This document shows positions 36,910 through 45,552 of a DNA stretch of 64,000 nt, piece by piece. The translations under genes were made by a program, and so were the position numbers. Location: the NCBI GenBank assembly GCA_045866275.1, contig BAAFRX010000012.1:1-64000 (forward strand), read 5' to 3'. Source of the stretch: Sideroxyarcus sp045866275. Its GTDB lineage: Bacteria; Pseudomonadota; Gammaproteobacteria; Burkholderiales; Gallionellaceae. The notes beneath the pieces were generated by a model. It had not been told where the DNA came from, did not search any database, and saw nothing but the letters and a program-made list of their open reading frames with translations. Each line of letters starts with the position of its first letter. Position 1 is the stretch's first letter.

Positions 36910-36931
36910 GTCGGGTTGAAACCCGACCCAC
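36910..36931. repeat. REP-like palindrome between ileS and lspA
   Basis: The palindrome GTCGGGTTGAAACCCGAC is followed by CCAC. A partial inverted unit, CGACCCGACG, stands just upstream at 36893-36902 across a T7 run, so a longer hairpin is possible. It belongs to the same family as 32874, 46663 and 51747. Confidence 0.75.
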
Positions 36932-36968
36932 AGGGTGGTACAAGAATGACGATGGCCGGAGCTGAAGC

Positions 36969-37442
36969 ATGACCCGGTGGTTGAGCATCTCCCTGATCGT
37001 CATCGTCCTCGACCAGTTGAGCAAGACGGCGATCGGCCATCACTTCGTCTATGGCGAAGTCCTCGCCGTTACCCCGTTCTTCAATCTGGTGCTGGCACAC
37101 AACACCGGCGCGGCATTCAGTTTTCTGCACGATGCGGGCGGCATGCAGCGCTGGCTGTTTTCCGGTATTGCCGTCGTCGCATCGGTCTGGATCGTGTGGT
37201 TGCTGCGCAGACATCAGGCGGAAAAATTATTCAGCTTCGCGCTGGCATTCATCCTCGGCGGCGCATTGGGCAATCTGCTCGACCGCATTGTTTACGGCTA
37301 CGTGGTGGACTTTCTGGATTTCCACTGGGCGGGTTACCACTTTGCCGCATTCAACGTCGCAGATGCGGCGATTACCTGTGGTGCGGCGCTGCTGATTCTG
37401 GATAGTTTCAAGGGGAAAAGACATGCAAATTCTGCTGGCTAA
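36969..37442 (+). CDS. lspA: Lipoprotein signal peptidase
   Basis: LspA is the inner-membrane aspartyl protease that removes signal peptides from prolipoproteins such as BamD. The 157-residue protein has four helices and the catalytic aspartates Asp114 (YVVDFLDF) and Asp132 (FNVADAAI), with the conserved NTGAAFS and GNLLDR segments. It overlaps ispH by 20 bases in another frame. Confidence 0.96.
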   Translation: MTRWLSISLIVIVLDQLSKTAIGHHFVYGEVLAVTPFFNLVLAHNTGAAFSFLHDAGGMQRWLFSGIAVVASVWIVWLLRRHQAEKLFSFALAFILGGALGNLLDRIVYGYVVDFLDFHWAGYHFAAFNVADAAITCGAALLILDSFKGKRHANSAG

Positions 37443-38346
37443 CCCGCGCGGTTTCTGCGCCGGTGTCGATCGTGCAATCGAGATTGTCGAGCGTGCCCTG
37501 GCGCTGCACGGCGCGCCGATCTACGTGCGGCACGAAGTGGTGCACAACACGTTTGTGGTGGAAGGCCTGAAAGCCAAGGGCGCGATCTTCATCGAGGACT
37601 TGCGTGAAGTGCCGGATGGCAGCATCCTGATCTTCAGTGCTCACGGCGTGCCGCAGGCGGTACGACACGAAGCCGAAGCGCGCAACCTCACCGTGTTCGA
37701 CGCCACCTGTCCGCTGGTGACCAAGGTGCATATCGAAGTCTCGCGCATGCGCGGACAGGGCAGGGAGATCGTGATGATCGGCCACAAGGGCCACCCGGAA
37801 GTGGAAGGCACCATGGGTCAAAGCGAGGGCGGCATGTATCTGGTCGAATCGCCCGCCGATGTGGGGAGGTTGCAGGTGACAGACGAGCAGAACCTGGCTT
37901 ACGTGACGCAGACCACGCTGTCGGTGGACGACGCCAGCGCCATCATCGCCGCGCTGAAGACGCGCTTTCCGTTCATCACCGGTCCTAAGAAAGACGACAT
38001 CTGCTATGCCACGCAGAACCGGCAGGATGCGGTGCGGGCGCTGGCGCAGCAGTGTGACCTGGTCATCGTGGTCGGCTCGCCCAACAGTTCCAATTCCAAC
38101 CGCCTGCGCGAAGTGGCGCAAAATCTGGGCGTGCCTGCCTATCTGGTGGATAACGCCGGCGAACTCAAACCGGAATGGCTGCAAGGCAAACAGCGGGTGG
38201 GGATCAGTGCCGGTGCTTCCGCGCCGGAAGTGCTGGTGCGGGAAGTGATCTCTCATTTGCAACAGATGGGAGCGGGCGAGGTATGCGAGTTGTCCGGTAT
38301 CGAGGAGAACGTCGTATTTCCCTTGCCTAAAAAACTGACGAACTGA
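37423..38346 (+). CDS. ispH: 4-hydroxy-3-methylbut-2-enyl diphosphate reductase
   Basis: IspH performs the last step of the MEP isoprenoid pathway, making IPP and DMAPP. The 307-residue protein has the three cluster cysteines in NPRGFCAGVDRAI (Cys12), DATCPLVTKVH and DDICYATQNRQ, and the SSNSNRL substrate-binding segment. The ATG follows AAGGGGAAAAG within the lspA end. Dxr, an early enzyme of the same pathway, is encoded at 58438. Confidence 0.96.
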   Translation: MQILLANPRGFCAGVDRAIEIVERALALHGAPIYVRHEVVHNTFVVEGLKAKGAIFIEDLREVPDGSILIFSAHGVPQAVRHEAEARNLTVFDATCPLVTKVHIEVSRMRGQGREIVMIGHKGHPEVEGTMGQSEGGMYLVESPADVGRLQVTDEQNLAYVTQTTLSVDDASAIIAALKTRFPFITGPKKDDICYATQNRQDAVRALAQQCDLVIVVGSPNSSNSNRLREVAQNLGVPAYLVDNAGELKPEWLQGKQRVGISAGASAPEVLVREVISHLQQMGAGEVCELSGIEENVVFPLPKKLTN

Positions 38347-38402
38347 CCGTCTATCCGGACATTGACCGTTTGTCCGTCAAATTAGCCGCCTGTCCGCCAA
38401 AT
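38344..38402. repeat. Three imperfect 19-20-base direct repeats before fimT
   Basis: Units at 38344-38362, 38363-38382 and 38383-38402 share the pattern YGNCCGYNTRTCCGNCAAAT. They directly follow the ispH stop and precede a short inverted repeat AAATCTGG / CCAGATTT (38399-38406, 38412-38419). They could be regulator sites for the pilin operon. Confidence 0.6.
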
Positions 38403-38467
38403 CTGGCATTTCCAGATTTCAGGTTCAATACTGCATGCCAATTCCACTGCCTCGAAAGGGCGGATAC

Positions 38468-38959
38468 ATGAAACCGGATGCAACATGCAAAGTGCAACGC
38501 GGCGTCACGCTGGCTGAACTGCTGATCGTGATTGCGATTGCCGCGATTCTGGCGGCGCTGGCTGGCCCGTCGTTCACGGACTTCATCAATCGTACCCGGT
38601 TGAATTCGCAAGTCAGCCAGCTCGTGAGCGATCTCAATCGTGCGCGCAGCGAGTCGATCAAGCGCAACACGGCTGTGCTGTTGTGTGTGCGCGCCGACGA
38701 TGCGACGTGCGGCAACACGACCGATTGGCAGAATGGCTGGCTGGTGTGCGTGGACGTGGGTAGTACCGCCTGCACGACACCGGTCGCGGTTCATGCGCCC
38801 TTGCCGGCCACGCTGACGTTGACAGGTCCGGCGAACGGGATCCAGTTCAGGCCAAATGGCAGCAGTGGATTGGGCGCTGCCACCCTGACCGCAGGCGGCA
38901 CCGGACTGGACAACAAGATTATCCAGGTCAGTGTGACAGGCAACATATCCAGGCCGTAG
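38468..38959 (+). CDS. fimT: FimT/GspH-like minor pseudopilin
   Basis: The 163-residue protein has a type III prepilin signal: basic leader, cleavage after Gly in QRG|VTLAELLIVIAIAA, then a long hydrophobic helix. The C-terminal domain has two possible disulfides. FimT-like minor pilins take part in type IV pilus assembly and, in some species, DNA binding. AAAGGGCGG precedes the ATG at 38468; an earlier ATG at 38435 adds an unlikely leader. It opens the minor-pilin operon. Confidence 0.9.
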   Translation: MKPDATCKVQRGVTLAELLIVIAIAAILAALAGPSFTDFINRTRLNSQVSQLVSDLNRARSESIKRNTAVLLCVRADDATCGNTTDWQNGWLVCVDVGSTACTTPVAVHAPLPATLTLTGPANGIQFRPNGSSGLGAATLTAGGTGLDNKIIQVSVTGNISRP

Positions 38960-38968
38960 GGGATGAAC

Positions 38969-39496
38969 ATGGAACTTCACTCGACAACAATCAGGCCCCA
39001 TATTTCCCAGCAGGGTTTTTCCATGATCGAGATTCTGATTACCCTGGTCATCATCGCCACGGCGCTGCTCGGGACTGCGGGCTTGCAGTTGTATGCGATG
39101 AAAGTGGGCAAGAACAGCGAATTCCGCACCCAAGCCGTTTTTCTCTCCTCCGACCTGGCAGAACGGATGGAAGCCAACAAGCCGGCGGCGATCACAGGCG
39201 ACTATGCGGCCAGCAGCGTATCTGCGGCCAGTGCGGTGGCGGATTGTGCCGTGAACGCCTGTGATGCCGCCAGCCTGGCGCAGTACGACTTGAGTCAATG
39301 GGAGACGGCCGTGGTGAATCGGCTGCCGGGGGCAAGCTGGAATGTCACGCCAACTCTGACCAACACACCGCCCACAGTGACGGCGACTTACCGGATCCAG
39401 ATCAGTTGGACCGATCGTGATTCCGCCGTGCCGTTTTCCTATACCTTTGACCGTGTCCTGCACTATTGCCCGCCTGCGGTGGCAGGCTGTACTTGA
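38969..39496 (+). CDS. pilV: Type IV pilus minor pilin PilV
   Basis: PilV primes pilus assembly with PilW, PilX and PilY1. The 175-residue product has the prepilin site SQQG|FSMIEILITLVIIAT with Glu5 and four or more cysteines in the C-terminal part. ATG 38969 is spaced correctly from AGGGG; ATG 38963 lies too close to it. The gap to fimT is nine bases. Confidence 0.88.
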   Translation: MELHSTTIRPHISQQGFSMIEILITLVIIATALLGTAGLQLYAMKVGKNSEFRTQAVFLSSDLAERMEANKPAAITGDYAASSVSAASAVADCAVNACDAASLAQYDLSQWETAVVNRLPGASWNVTPTLTNTPPTVTATYRIQISWTDRDSAVPFSYTFDRVLHYCPPAVAGCT

Positions 39497-39515
39497 GAGA
39501 CTGGGATAGCAGATC

Positions 39516-40508
39516 ATGAAACAAATAACACTCAAACCGACTACCTTTCTGGCGCGAACGGTGCAGGGTTTCAGTCTGATCGAGCTGATGATCTCGATTG
39601 CCATCGGCTTGATGATCATTGCCGGGCTGGTCGGCGTGGTGACCAGCAATACGCGCAACAGCCAGACCAACGACAAGACCGCCGAGTTGCAGGAAAACGG
39701 CCGTTACGCCATGACCCACTTGCAAACACAACTGCGCCATGCGGATTTTCGCGGCTACACCTGGGTCGCGCCCAATCCTTCGACGGTCAGTGTGACCAAT
39801 GAATGTCTGGCAGGCGGTGCAGGGCCGGGGACTTTCGTCAACAAGATCAGCCAGGGCGTATGGGGAGCGAATGACAGCAATCCTTTTGCTGCCAACTGTT
39901 TGTCCAGCGGTTATGTTCAGGGCGATGTGCTGGTGATACGCCGGGTGGCCACGGCGGCGTTGACCAGCGGCCCATTGGTGCCCAACAACGTGTATTTCCG
40001 CTCGACCTTTACCAAAGGCGAAATGTTCAAGGCCGCAGCCAGTGCGGTGGCCACCACGGGTGATCCGCAAAACGTGGATGGCACGCCCTTCGGTGAGCCG
40101 CTGGCTGATTTTCTGGTGCAGCAATACGTTTATTACATCGGACAGGGGGATTGTGCAGGCGGCGGGGATACCGGCCAGAGCGCATTGTGCCGGCTTGCCT
40201 TGCAGGGGGATGCTTTCGTCAAGGAACTGGTGGTGAATGGCATCGAACAACTGCAAGTAGAGTATGGGCGTACCCCGTTCGCCAGCAACACCACGCAGTA
40301 CTACCCTGCCGATCAGATCACTTCCGATGCGGACTGGGAAGATGTCAGTTCGGTCCGCATCAGCTTGTTGTCGAAGAATTCGAAACCCGAGCCGGGTTAC
40401 GTCAACAGCACCCCTTACAGCCTGGGGGATTGGAGCAACACTTTCAACGACGGTTTCCGCCGCCAACTGTTCACCGCCACCGTGCAGGTGCGCAACTTCC
40501 ATGAGTAA
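39516..40508 (+). CDS. pilW: Type IV pilus minor pilin PilW
   Basis: The 330-residue protein starts with prepilin signal TVQG|FSLIELMISIAIGLMII, including Glu5, and has the long C-terminal domain typical of PilW. It sits between pilV and pilX in the standard order. The last codons overlap no gene; pilX starts ten bases later. Confidence 0.9.
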   Translation: MKQITLKPTTFLARTVQGFSLIELMISIAIGLMIIAGLVGVVTSNTRNSQTNDKTAELQENGRYAMTHLQTQLRHADFRGYTWVAPNPSTVSVTNECLAGGAGPGTFVNKISQGVWGANDSNPFAANCLSSGYVQGDVLVIRRVATAALTSGPLVPNNVYFRSTFTKGEMFKAAASAVATTGDPQNVDGTPFGEPLADFLVQQYVYYIGQGDCAGGGDTGQSALCRLALQGDAFVKELVVNGIEQLQVEYGRTPFASNTTQYYPADQITSDADWEDVSSVRISLLSKNSKPEPGYVNSTPYSLGDWSNTFNDGFRRQLFTATVQVRNFHE

Positions 40509-40518
40509 GGAATACGCC

Positions 40519-41040
40519 ATGATCGTTCAGGCTCAACGCGGCTCAACTTTGGTGATCAGCATGATCATGCTGGTCGTGCTGATGTTGTTGGGGGTCATGG
40601 CGATGACCACCTCGGATACCGCCTATAAACTGGCAGGCAACCTGCAGTTCGAAAACAACGCCTTGAGCAATGCCGAAGCCGCTTTGAGTGATGCCGAAAA
40701 TGCTTTGAAAATCGCTGCGATCGATATCAACAATGCGGATTTTTCGGCAGCCTCCTCGGTGACCGCAGCGCCGAGCGGGCTTTATCCAAAAGGGGCAAAC
40801 CTTGATCCGTTCGGCATGGCCTGGGATGGCACTGACTCGGTGGGAACAACTACGCAACGCCGCATCGTGCAGCTGATGTCAACGGATGCCGTGCAAATTG
40901 GCGAGAACTATGTGGCGGGGGTTCCGCAGAGCACCGCCTGCAACAAGGTCAATACCTATGTCATCACCGCGCGCGGCAGCAGCGCGCGCGGGAGCAGCAA
41001 GCTGGTCAGGTCTTATTACAGCGTGTTAACCGCGTGTTGA
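40519..41040 (+). CDS. pilX: Type IV pilus minor pilin PilX
   Basis: The 173-residue protein begins QRGSTLVISMIMLVVLMLLG, a prepilin-like helix that lacks Glu5, as is usual for PilX. The ATG at 40519 has AAGGA upstream; an ATG at 40501 would overlap pilW. PilX works with PilV, PilW and PilY1 to start fibres and present PilY1 at the tip. Confidence 0.87.
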   Translation: MIVQAQRGSTLVISMIMLVVLMLLGVMAMTTSDTAYKLAGNLQFENNALSNAEAALSDAENALKIAAIDINNADFSAASSVTAAPSGLYPKGANLDPFGMAWDGTDSVGTTTQRRIVQLMSTDAVQIGENYVAGVPQSTACNKVNTYVITARGSSARGSSKLVRSYYSVLTAC

Positions 41041-41053
41041 CGGGAGGTTCATC

Positions 41054-44000
41054 ATGAGCGCAATAAACAAGCCGGTGGTTAAACAAATCCAGTCCGTGTC
41101 ATGGCCGGCCATGATCCTGCTGGCCGGGATCGCCGCGAATGTCGCCTACGCGATCAGCTCGGCCAGCACAGCTTTCGTGCCACAGGATCAGCCGGTCGGC
41201 TATGTGGCGCAGGACGATGTGACCAATTTCAGCCTGACTTCCGGCAATGAACGGATATTCCGTCCTGATTACGAGCGCGAATTCTGGAGCGGGAATCTGT
41301 TTGCCTATCCGGTTGATTCCGGCGGCAACATCAATTTCTCGGCCGAACCCTGGGTCGGCGGTGCGGCGGCACAACTGGCGTTGCAAAACTGGGATAGCGG
41401 CCGTTTCATCGCCACGCGCAATGCGGCCTCGCCTTCCGCGGCCATTCCTTTTCGCTATGCCAACCTGTCGGCCTCGCAGCAGAGTTATTTCCCGACCAGC
41501 ACGATCAACATCACCAGCTTCAACGGCGACCAGATCGTGAATTTTCTGCGCGGTGACCGCAGCAACGAAAGTCCGGCCGGCATGCGCAATCGTTCTGCCG
41601 AGGCGGATGGCACCGGCGGCCCGACCTTGGGCGATATCATTCACTCCCGCCCGTTCTATGTTGCAGATGCCACCAATCCCACGGTCTTTGTCGGGGCCAA
41701 TGACGGCATGCTGCACGCCATCAACGCCACGACGGGCGCGGAGCGCTGGGCATATATCCCTTCCATGTTGCTGAACAAGATGGCGAAGCTGGCACATCCC
41801 TACGGCGGCCTGACCAATCCGCACGACTATTTTGTGGATGGGCGGATCAATATTCGCAGCATCGATATTTCCGGCACGCCGACCCGTATTCTGGTGGGAA
41901 GCCTGGGGGCTGGCGGGCGCGGTCTGTATGCGCTGAATATCGAGGGCAGCAGCGGGCTCGCGGCAAGCAGCGAGTCTGACGTGGTGGGCAAGGCGCTGTG
42001 GGAGATCGACGGCACGACCGGCAAGCTGAACAATGCGACGCCGACGGACAGTACGGCCTACCACAACCTGGGTTATACCTACGGGGCGCAGGCCATTGCC
42101 AAGGTCAATGCGGGCGGCGTGGACGCGATCATTGCGGGGAACGGTTACAACAACAATCCGCTGGGGGATTATCAGGCTTACCTGTACGTGATCAATGCCG
42201 CCAGCGGCCAATTGATCGCCAGGATTCAGGCGGGAAGCGGCGGCAGTGCAGCCAGCCCGAATGGCATCTTCAGCGTCGCGCCGATCGACATCAATCGGGA
42301 CGGCAAGATCGATCGCGTCTATGCCGGCGACCTCAAGGGCACGATGTGGAAATTCGATCTGACCAATGCCTCGGCGGCCAGCTGGAGCGTGAGTGCCCTG
42401 CACACCACTTCGCCGGCCCAGCCGATCACCTCAACACCCGGGGTGGCGCTGCATCCCAGCGGTGGCTTCATGGTGACCTTCGGCACTGGCGCCATGCTGG
42501 ATACTTCCGATACCACGGATAGCACGGTGCACTATGTCTATGGCATCTGGGATGGCGCGCCGGTCGCCAATACCACTCTGATGACCTCAAATCTGGAAGA
42601 GCGAAATTATGTGGATGGCAGCACGGGCGCGACCACGCGCGTGCGGCGCAGCCTCAACATCCAGACCCCAAACTGGGCGAGCGGGGGGGATAAAGGTTGG
42701 GTCGTCGCGCTGCCTGCCGGGGAAAAACTGGTGGGCGAGGGCAGTTTCATTGCCAGCGGGCGCTTCTATTTCACCAGCCACAATCCTACCGTTTCGACGT
42801 TGTCGGGCGCCTCTTCCGTGACGGCGGTGGCTGTGACCGCTGGCGGATCGGGTTACACCACGGCGACCGTCAATTTCTCCGGGGGCGGTGGCAGCGGCGC
42901 GAGTGCCACGGCAACTTTAAGTGGCGGCGTCATCACCGGCATCAAGGTGGTTTCGTCCGGTACCGGCTATACCTCGGCGCCGACGGTTACCATCACCGGC
43001 AACGGCAGCGGCGCGACCGCCACGGCCAGCTTGAGTTCTGGCACCACCGTGCGGGGGGAGAACTGGCTGATGGAGCTGGATTTTCTGACCGGCGGCAGCA
43101 AGGATTCCCCCTTCCTCGATCTGGACAACAACCAGATCCTGAACAATGGCGACCGCATCCAGTACATCGCCAGTGACACGATTCCGGGGGGCGCTGCCGT
43201 GGGCGACCCGATTCCCGGGACAGATGGCATTCCGGTCGGGAAATTCCTTTCTTACGGCGTGATGTCGCAACCGATTCTGGTGCAGTTGCAGACCCTCAAT
43301 ACGACGTTCTTCAACCGCAACGCCGATGCCATCTTCCCGGTAAACGAAATCACCTTCGGCGTGACCGGCGGCCACTTCGACGTGGATATCTTCTACAACG
43401 GCAGCACGGGGAATCTGTGTACGACACAGACCGGGGTGAATGTACCGGCTGCCAAGGCAACCGCGTTCATCACCGTCGGCACGGATGGCCAAACGCCCTA
43501 TCTGCCCGCAACGCTTGGGGCGATCACGGTGGATGGCGTCACCGTGATTCCGGCGCAAACCATCGTCAACCTTCCCGACGGCGCGGACACCAACGCCAAC
43601 GCCGCCACCCTGAAGAATGCGGTGGCAGGGGGTTACACCGCGACAGTGGTGGGCAATGTGATCCAGCTCACCGCGCCTGTTGCGGGCACTAGCTACAATG
43701 GCAAAGTGATCGTCGTGGGGGATGGTACCTCGTCGCCGGGTTCGCCCGGTACGCCCGCCACCGGCTGGAGCAATTTCAAGCCGGCGTTGACGGTAACGAC
43801 CTTCAGCGGGGGCGCGGCGGCGTTGAGCAATGTCACCGTAACCAAGAGTTGCAGTTCGAAGAACGGCAATTCGGATGCCCACGTGCACCAGTACGATGAC
43901 AAGTACGACCGCACCGGGGTGGATATGCTGAATCCGAGCAGCGGTACGGCGCACAAGCTGTCCCAGGCGATCACCTCGACGGCCACCAAGTACAAGGTGC

Positions 44001-45016
44001 TGATTCATAACCAGTACCTCAACCCGGCGGTGAAGTTCCACATCGGCGATGCCACCTATGAACCCAGCCTCGATGTCGGCTATCACAAGAAAGGCGATGG
44101 CGGCTATTACGACCAACTGATCGCGCCCACGCTGGATGTGGCAACGTTGCCGACCTATAACGGCACCTCCAATGTGACCGGCACGTCCGGAACCGGCTTC
44201 CAGCCGATCGGCAGCCTGGTGTTCAACATGCCGACGGATGCCTTGAGTGCCAAGGACTGGTGGGGCAATGGCGATGTGCGGGTCGGCTTGCACCCGATCA
44301 ATCCGGGTTGCGGCGGACGCGATGGTTCGACCACCGACGGCAATATGTACCAGCCGGTCATTCCGCCCGCGAATGGTGTGGATGGCCCCGGCATCAACGG
44401 CTGGTCGGCCTCCACGGTTTCCATCAACTCGGTCGGAGTGCGTCATGGCGGCGCGCTGACTATCCAGCTCATCAAGGACACCACGCCGAACAGCGCGCTC
44501 GAGCTGAACGACCCGCTGGGGCGTCCCGAATACGGTTGGCGCGTCAAGAGTGCGGATCACGCGGCTTATGTCCTGGTCGAATACACGGTGTACTGGCACC
44601 ATCCGACGAATGGCTGTTATGGTGCTGCGGGCTGGACCAAGACGCCTGCTGCGGACAATGGCAGCAGTTCGCCGACCACGCCTGCAGCCGGCTCGACCGA
44701 CCCGAAGCTGGGTGATCTCTCCGGCACCAGCGGGGCGACCGTGACCAGCGTGGCGCGCAACGTGCTGGGCGATGTCACCACCACCACTATCACTTACAGC
44801 AATGGGAAGACGGCGAAGATCACCCGTACCCTGTCCACAGATGTGGATGGGCATAAAACGATTACGACCGAAACCTGCGATGCGGGCTTGCTGCATTGCG
44901 TAACGGATGTCGTGCATGAAGATTCGGCGGCTTCGAACATTGTCAACGGCGGTGACGAACGCGGCACGCGCGCGCATACCGGACGTGTTTCCTGGCATGA
45001 GTTGCGCAACGATTGA
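41054..45016 (+). CDS. pilY1: Pilus tip adhesin/assembly protein PilY1
   Basis: PilY1 is a large secreted protein at the pilus tip. The 1320-residue product has a signal peptide (cleavage probably after NVAYA), then the C-terminal-type beta-propeller PilC domain (GDIIHSRPFYV, VFVGANDGMLHAIN, GGRGLYALN) with a calcium loop DINRDGKIDRVYAGDLKG. The usual N-terminal von Willebrand A domain is missing: the propeller region starts soon after the signal peptide. A repeat module (GSGYTTATVNFSGGGGSGA..., GTGYTSAPTVTITGNGSGA) is inserted at residues about 589-665. The C-terminal 450 residues are less conserved and carry paired cysteines. GGGAGG precedes the ATG. Confidence 0.88.
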   Translation: MSAINKPVVKQIQSVSWPAMILLAGIAANVAYAISSASTAFVPQDQPVGYVAQDDVTNFSLTSGNERIFRPDYEREFWSGNLFAYPVDSGGNINFSAEPWVGGAAAQLALQNWDSGRFIATRNAASPSAAIPFRYANLSASQQSYFPTSTINITSFNGDQIVNFLRGDRSNESPAGMRNRSAEADGTGGPTLGDIIHSRPFYVADATNPTVFVGANDGMLHAINATTGAERWAYIPSMLLNKMAKLAHPYGGLTNPHDYFVDGRINIRSIDISGTPTRILVGSLGAGGRGLYALNIEGSSGLAASSESDVVGKALWEIDGTTGKLNNATPTDSTAYHNLGYTYGAQAIAKVNAGGVDAIIAGNGYNNNPLGDYQAYLYVINAASGQLIARIQAGSGGSAASPNGIFSVAPIDINRDGKIDRVYAGDLKGTMWKFDLTNASAASWSVSALHTTSPAQPITSTPGVALHPSGGFMVTFGTGAMLDTSDTTDSTVHYVYGIWDGAPVANTTLMTSNLEERNYVDGSTGATTRVRRSLNIQTPNWASGGDKGWVVALPAGEKLVGEGSFIASGRFYFTSHNPTVSTLSGASSVTAVAVTAGGSGYTTATVNFSGGGGSGASATATLSGGVITGIKVVSSGTGYTSAPTVTITGNGSGATATASLSSGTTVRGENWLMELDFLTGGSKDSPFLDLDNNQILNNGDRIQYIASDTIPGGAAVGDPIPGTDGIPVGKFLSYGVMSQPILVQLQTLNTTFFNRNADAIFPVNEITFGVTGGHFDVDIFYNGSTGNLCTTQTGVNVPAAKATAFITVGTDGQTPYLPATLGAITVDGVTVIPAQTIVNLPDGADTNANAATLKNAVAGGYTATVVGNVIQLTAPVAGTSYNGKVIVVGDGTSSPGSPGTPATGWSNFKPALTVTTFSGGAAALSNVTVTKSCSSKNGNSDAHVHQYDDKYDRTGVDMLNPSSGTAHKLSQAITSTATKYKVLIHNQYLNPAVKFHIGDATYEPSLDVGYHKKGDGGYYDQLIAPTLDVATLPTYNGTSNVTGTSGTGFQPIGSLVFNMPTDALSAKDWWGNGDVRVGLHPINPGCGGRDGSTTDGNMYQPVIPPANGVDGPGINGWSASTVSINSVGVRHGGALTIQLIKDTTPNSALELNDPLGRPEYGWRVKSADHAAYVLVEYTVYWHHPTNGCYGAAGWTKTPAADNGSSSPTTPAAGSTDPKLGDLSGTSGATVTSVARNVLGDVTTTTITYSNGKTAKITRTLSTDVDGHKTITTETCDAGLLHCVTDVVHEDSAASNIVNGGDERGTRAHTGRVSWHELRND

Positions 45017-45032
45017 GACACGAGGAGAAAAC

Positions 45033-45476
45033 ATGAATGAAAGACAACGCGGTTTCACGCTGATCGAACTGATGATCGTGGTGGTGATCATCGGTATCCT
45101 GGCCGCGATCGCCGTGCCGAGTTACGGCAGTTACCGCATCAAAAGTTCGCGGGCAGCCGCCCAAACCGAGCTGCTGCAACTGGCGAGTGTGCAGGAGAAG
45201 ATCTATCTCAATTCGAATGCCTACTCGCCCAATCTGACCACGGCCTACGACGGCAATGCCGCAGGCGGTCTCGGCAAAACCACGGGCAAGACCGAAGACG
45301 CACGTTATGACATCTCCTTTAACGGCACGCCGGATCAGACCTTCGAGATTCGCGCGGTACCCGTGGCGGGCAGTGCGCAGGCGGGCGACGGCTGTCTGTT
45401 GATCAAGGACAATGGCATCCGCCAGTGGCACGAGAGCAATGATGCTTGCAACTCGGCATCACCGAAGACGTGGTGA
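45033..45476 (+). CDS. pilE: Type IV pilin PilE (minor/major pilin)
   Basis: The 147-residue protein has a classic prepilin signal QRG|FTLIELMIVVVIIGILA with Glu5, a globular domain, and a C-terminal disulfide loop (GCLLI ... DACN). PilE-type pilins close minor-pilin operons in many betaproteobacteria. GAGGAG precedes the ATG at 45033; the frame opens upstream inside pilY1 but has no other good start. Confidence 0.9.
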   Translation: MNERQRGFTLIELMIVVVIIGILAAIAVPSYGSYRIKSSRAAAQTELLQLASVQEKIYLNSNAYSPNLTTAYDGNAAGGLGKTTGKTEDARYDISFNGTPDQTFEIRAVPVAGSAQAGDGCLLIKDNGIRQWHESNDACNSASPKTW

Positions 45477-45499
45477 TCGTCGCAGTCGGTAAATCCTGA

Positions 45500-45526
45500 C
45501 AGCGGGTTCGCCCGCTGTTTTGTTTT
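45500..45526 (+). terminator. Terminator of the pilin operon
   Basis: CAGCGGG-TTCG-CCCGCTG, a 7-bp stem with a stable TTCG loop (45500-45517), is followed by TTTTGTTTT. Confidence 0.9.
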
Positions 45527-45552
45527 ATATGCCTTGAGACAAGGAAGTTGGC

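Noticed and set aside
38344..38402. Possible CRISPR array
   Set aside because: Three imperfect repeats are contiguous with no spacers and no cas genes are nearby.
41548..41556. RGD tripeptide in PilY1
   Set aside because: RGD occurs by chance in large proteins, and this site is not in the position of the integrin-binding RGD of Pseudomonas PilY1 as far as can be judged.
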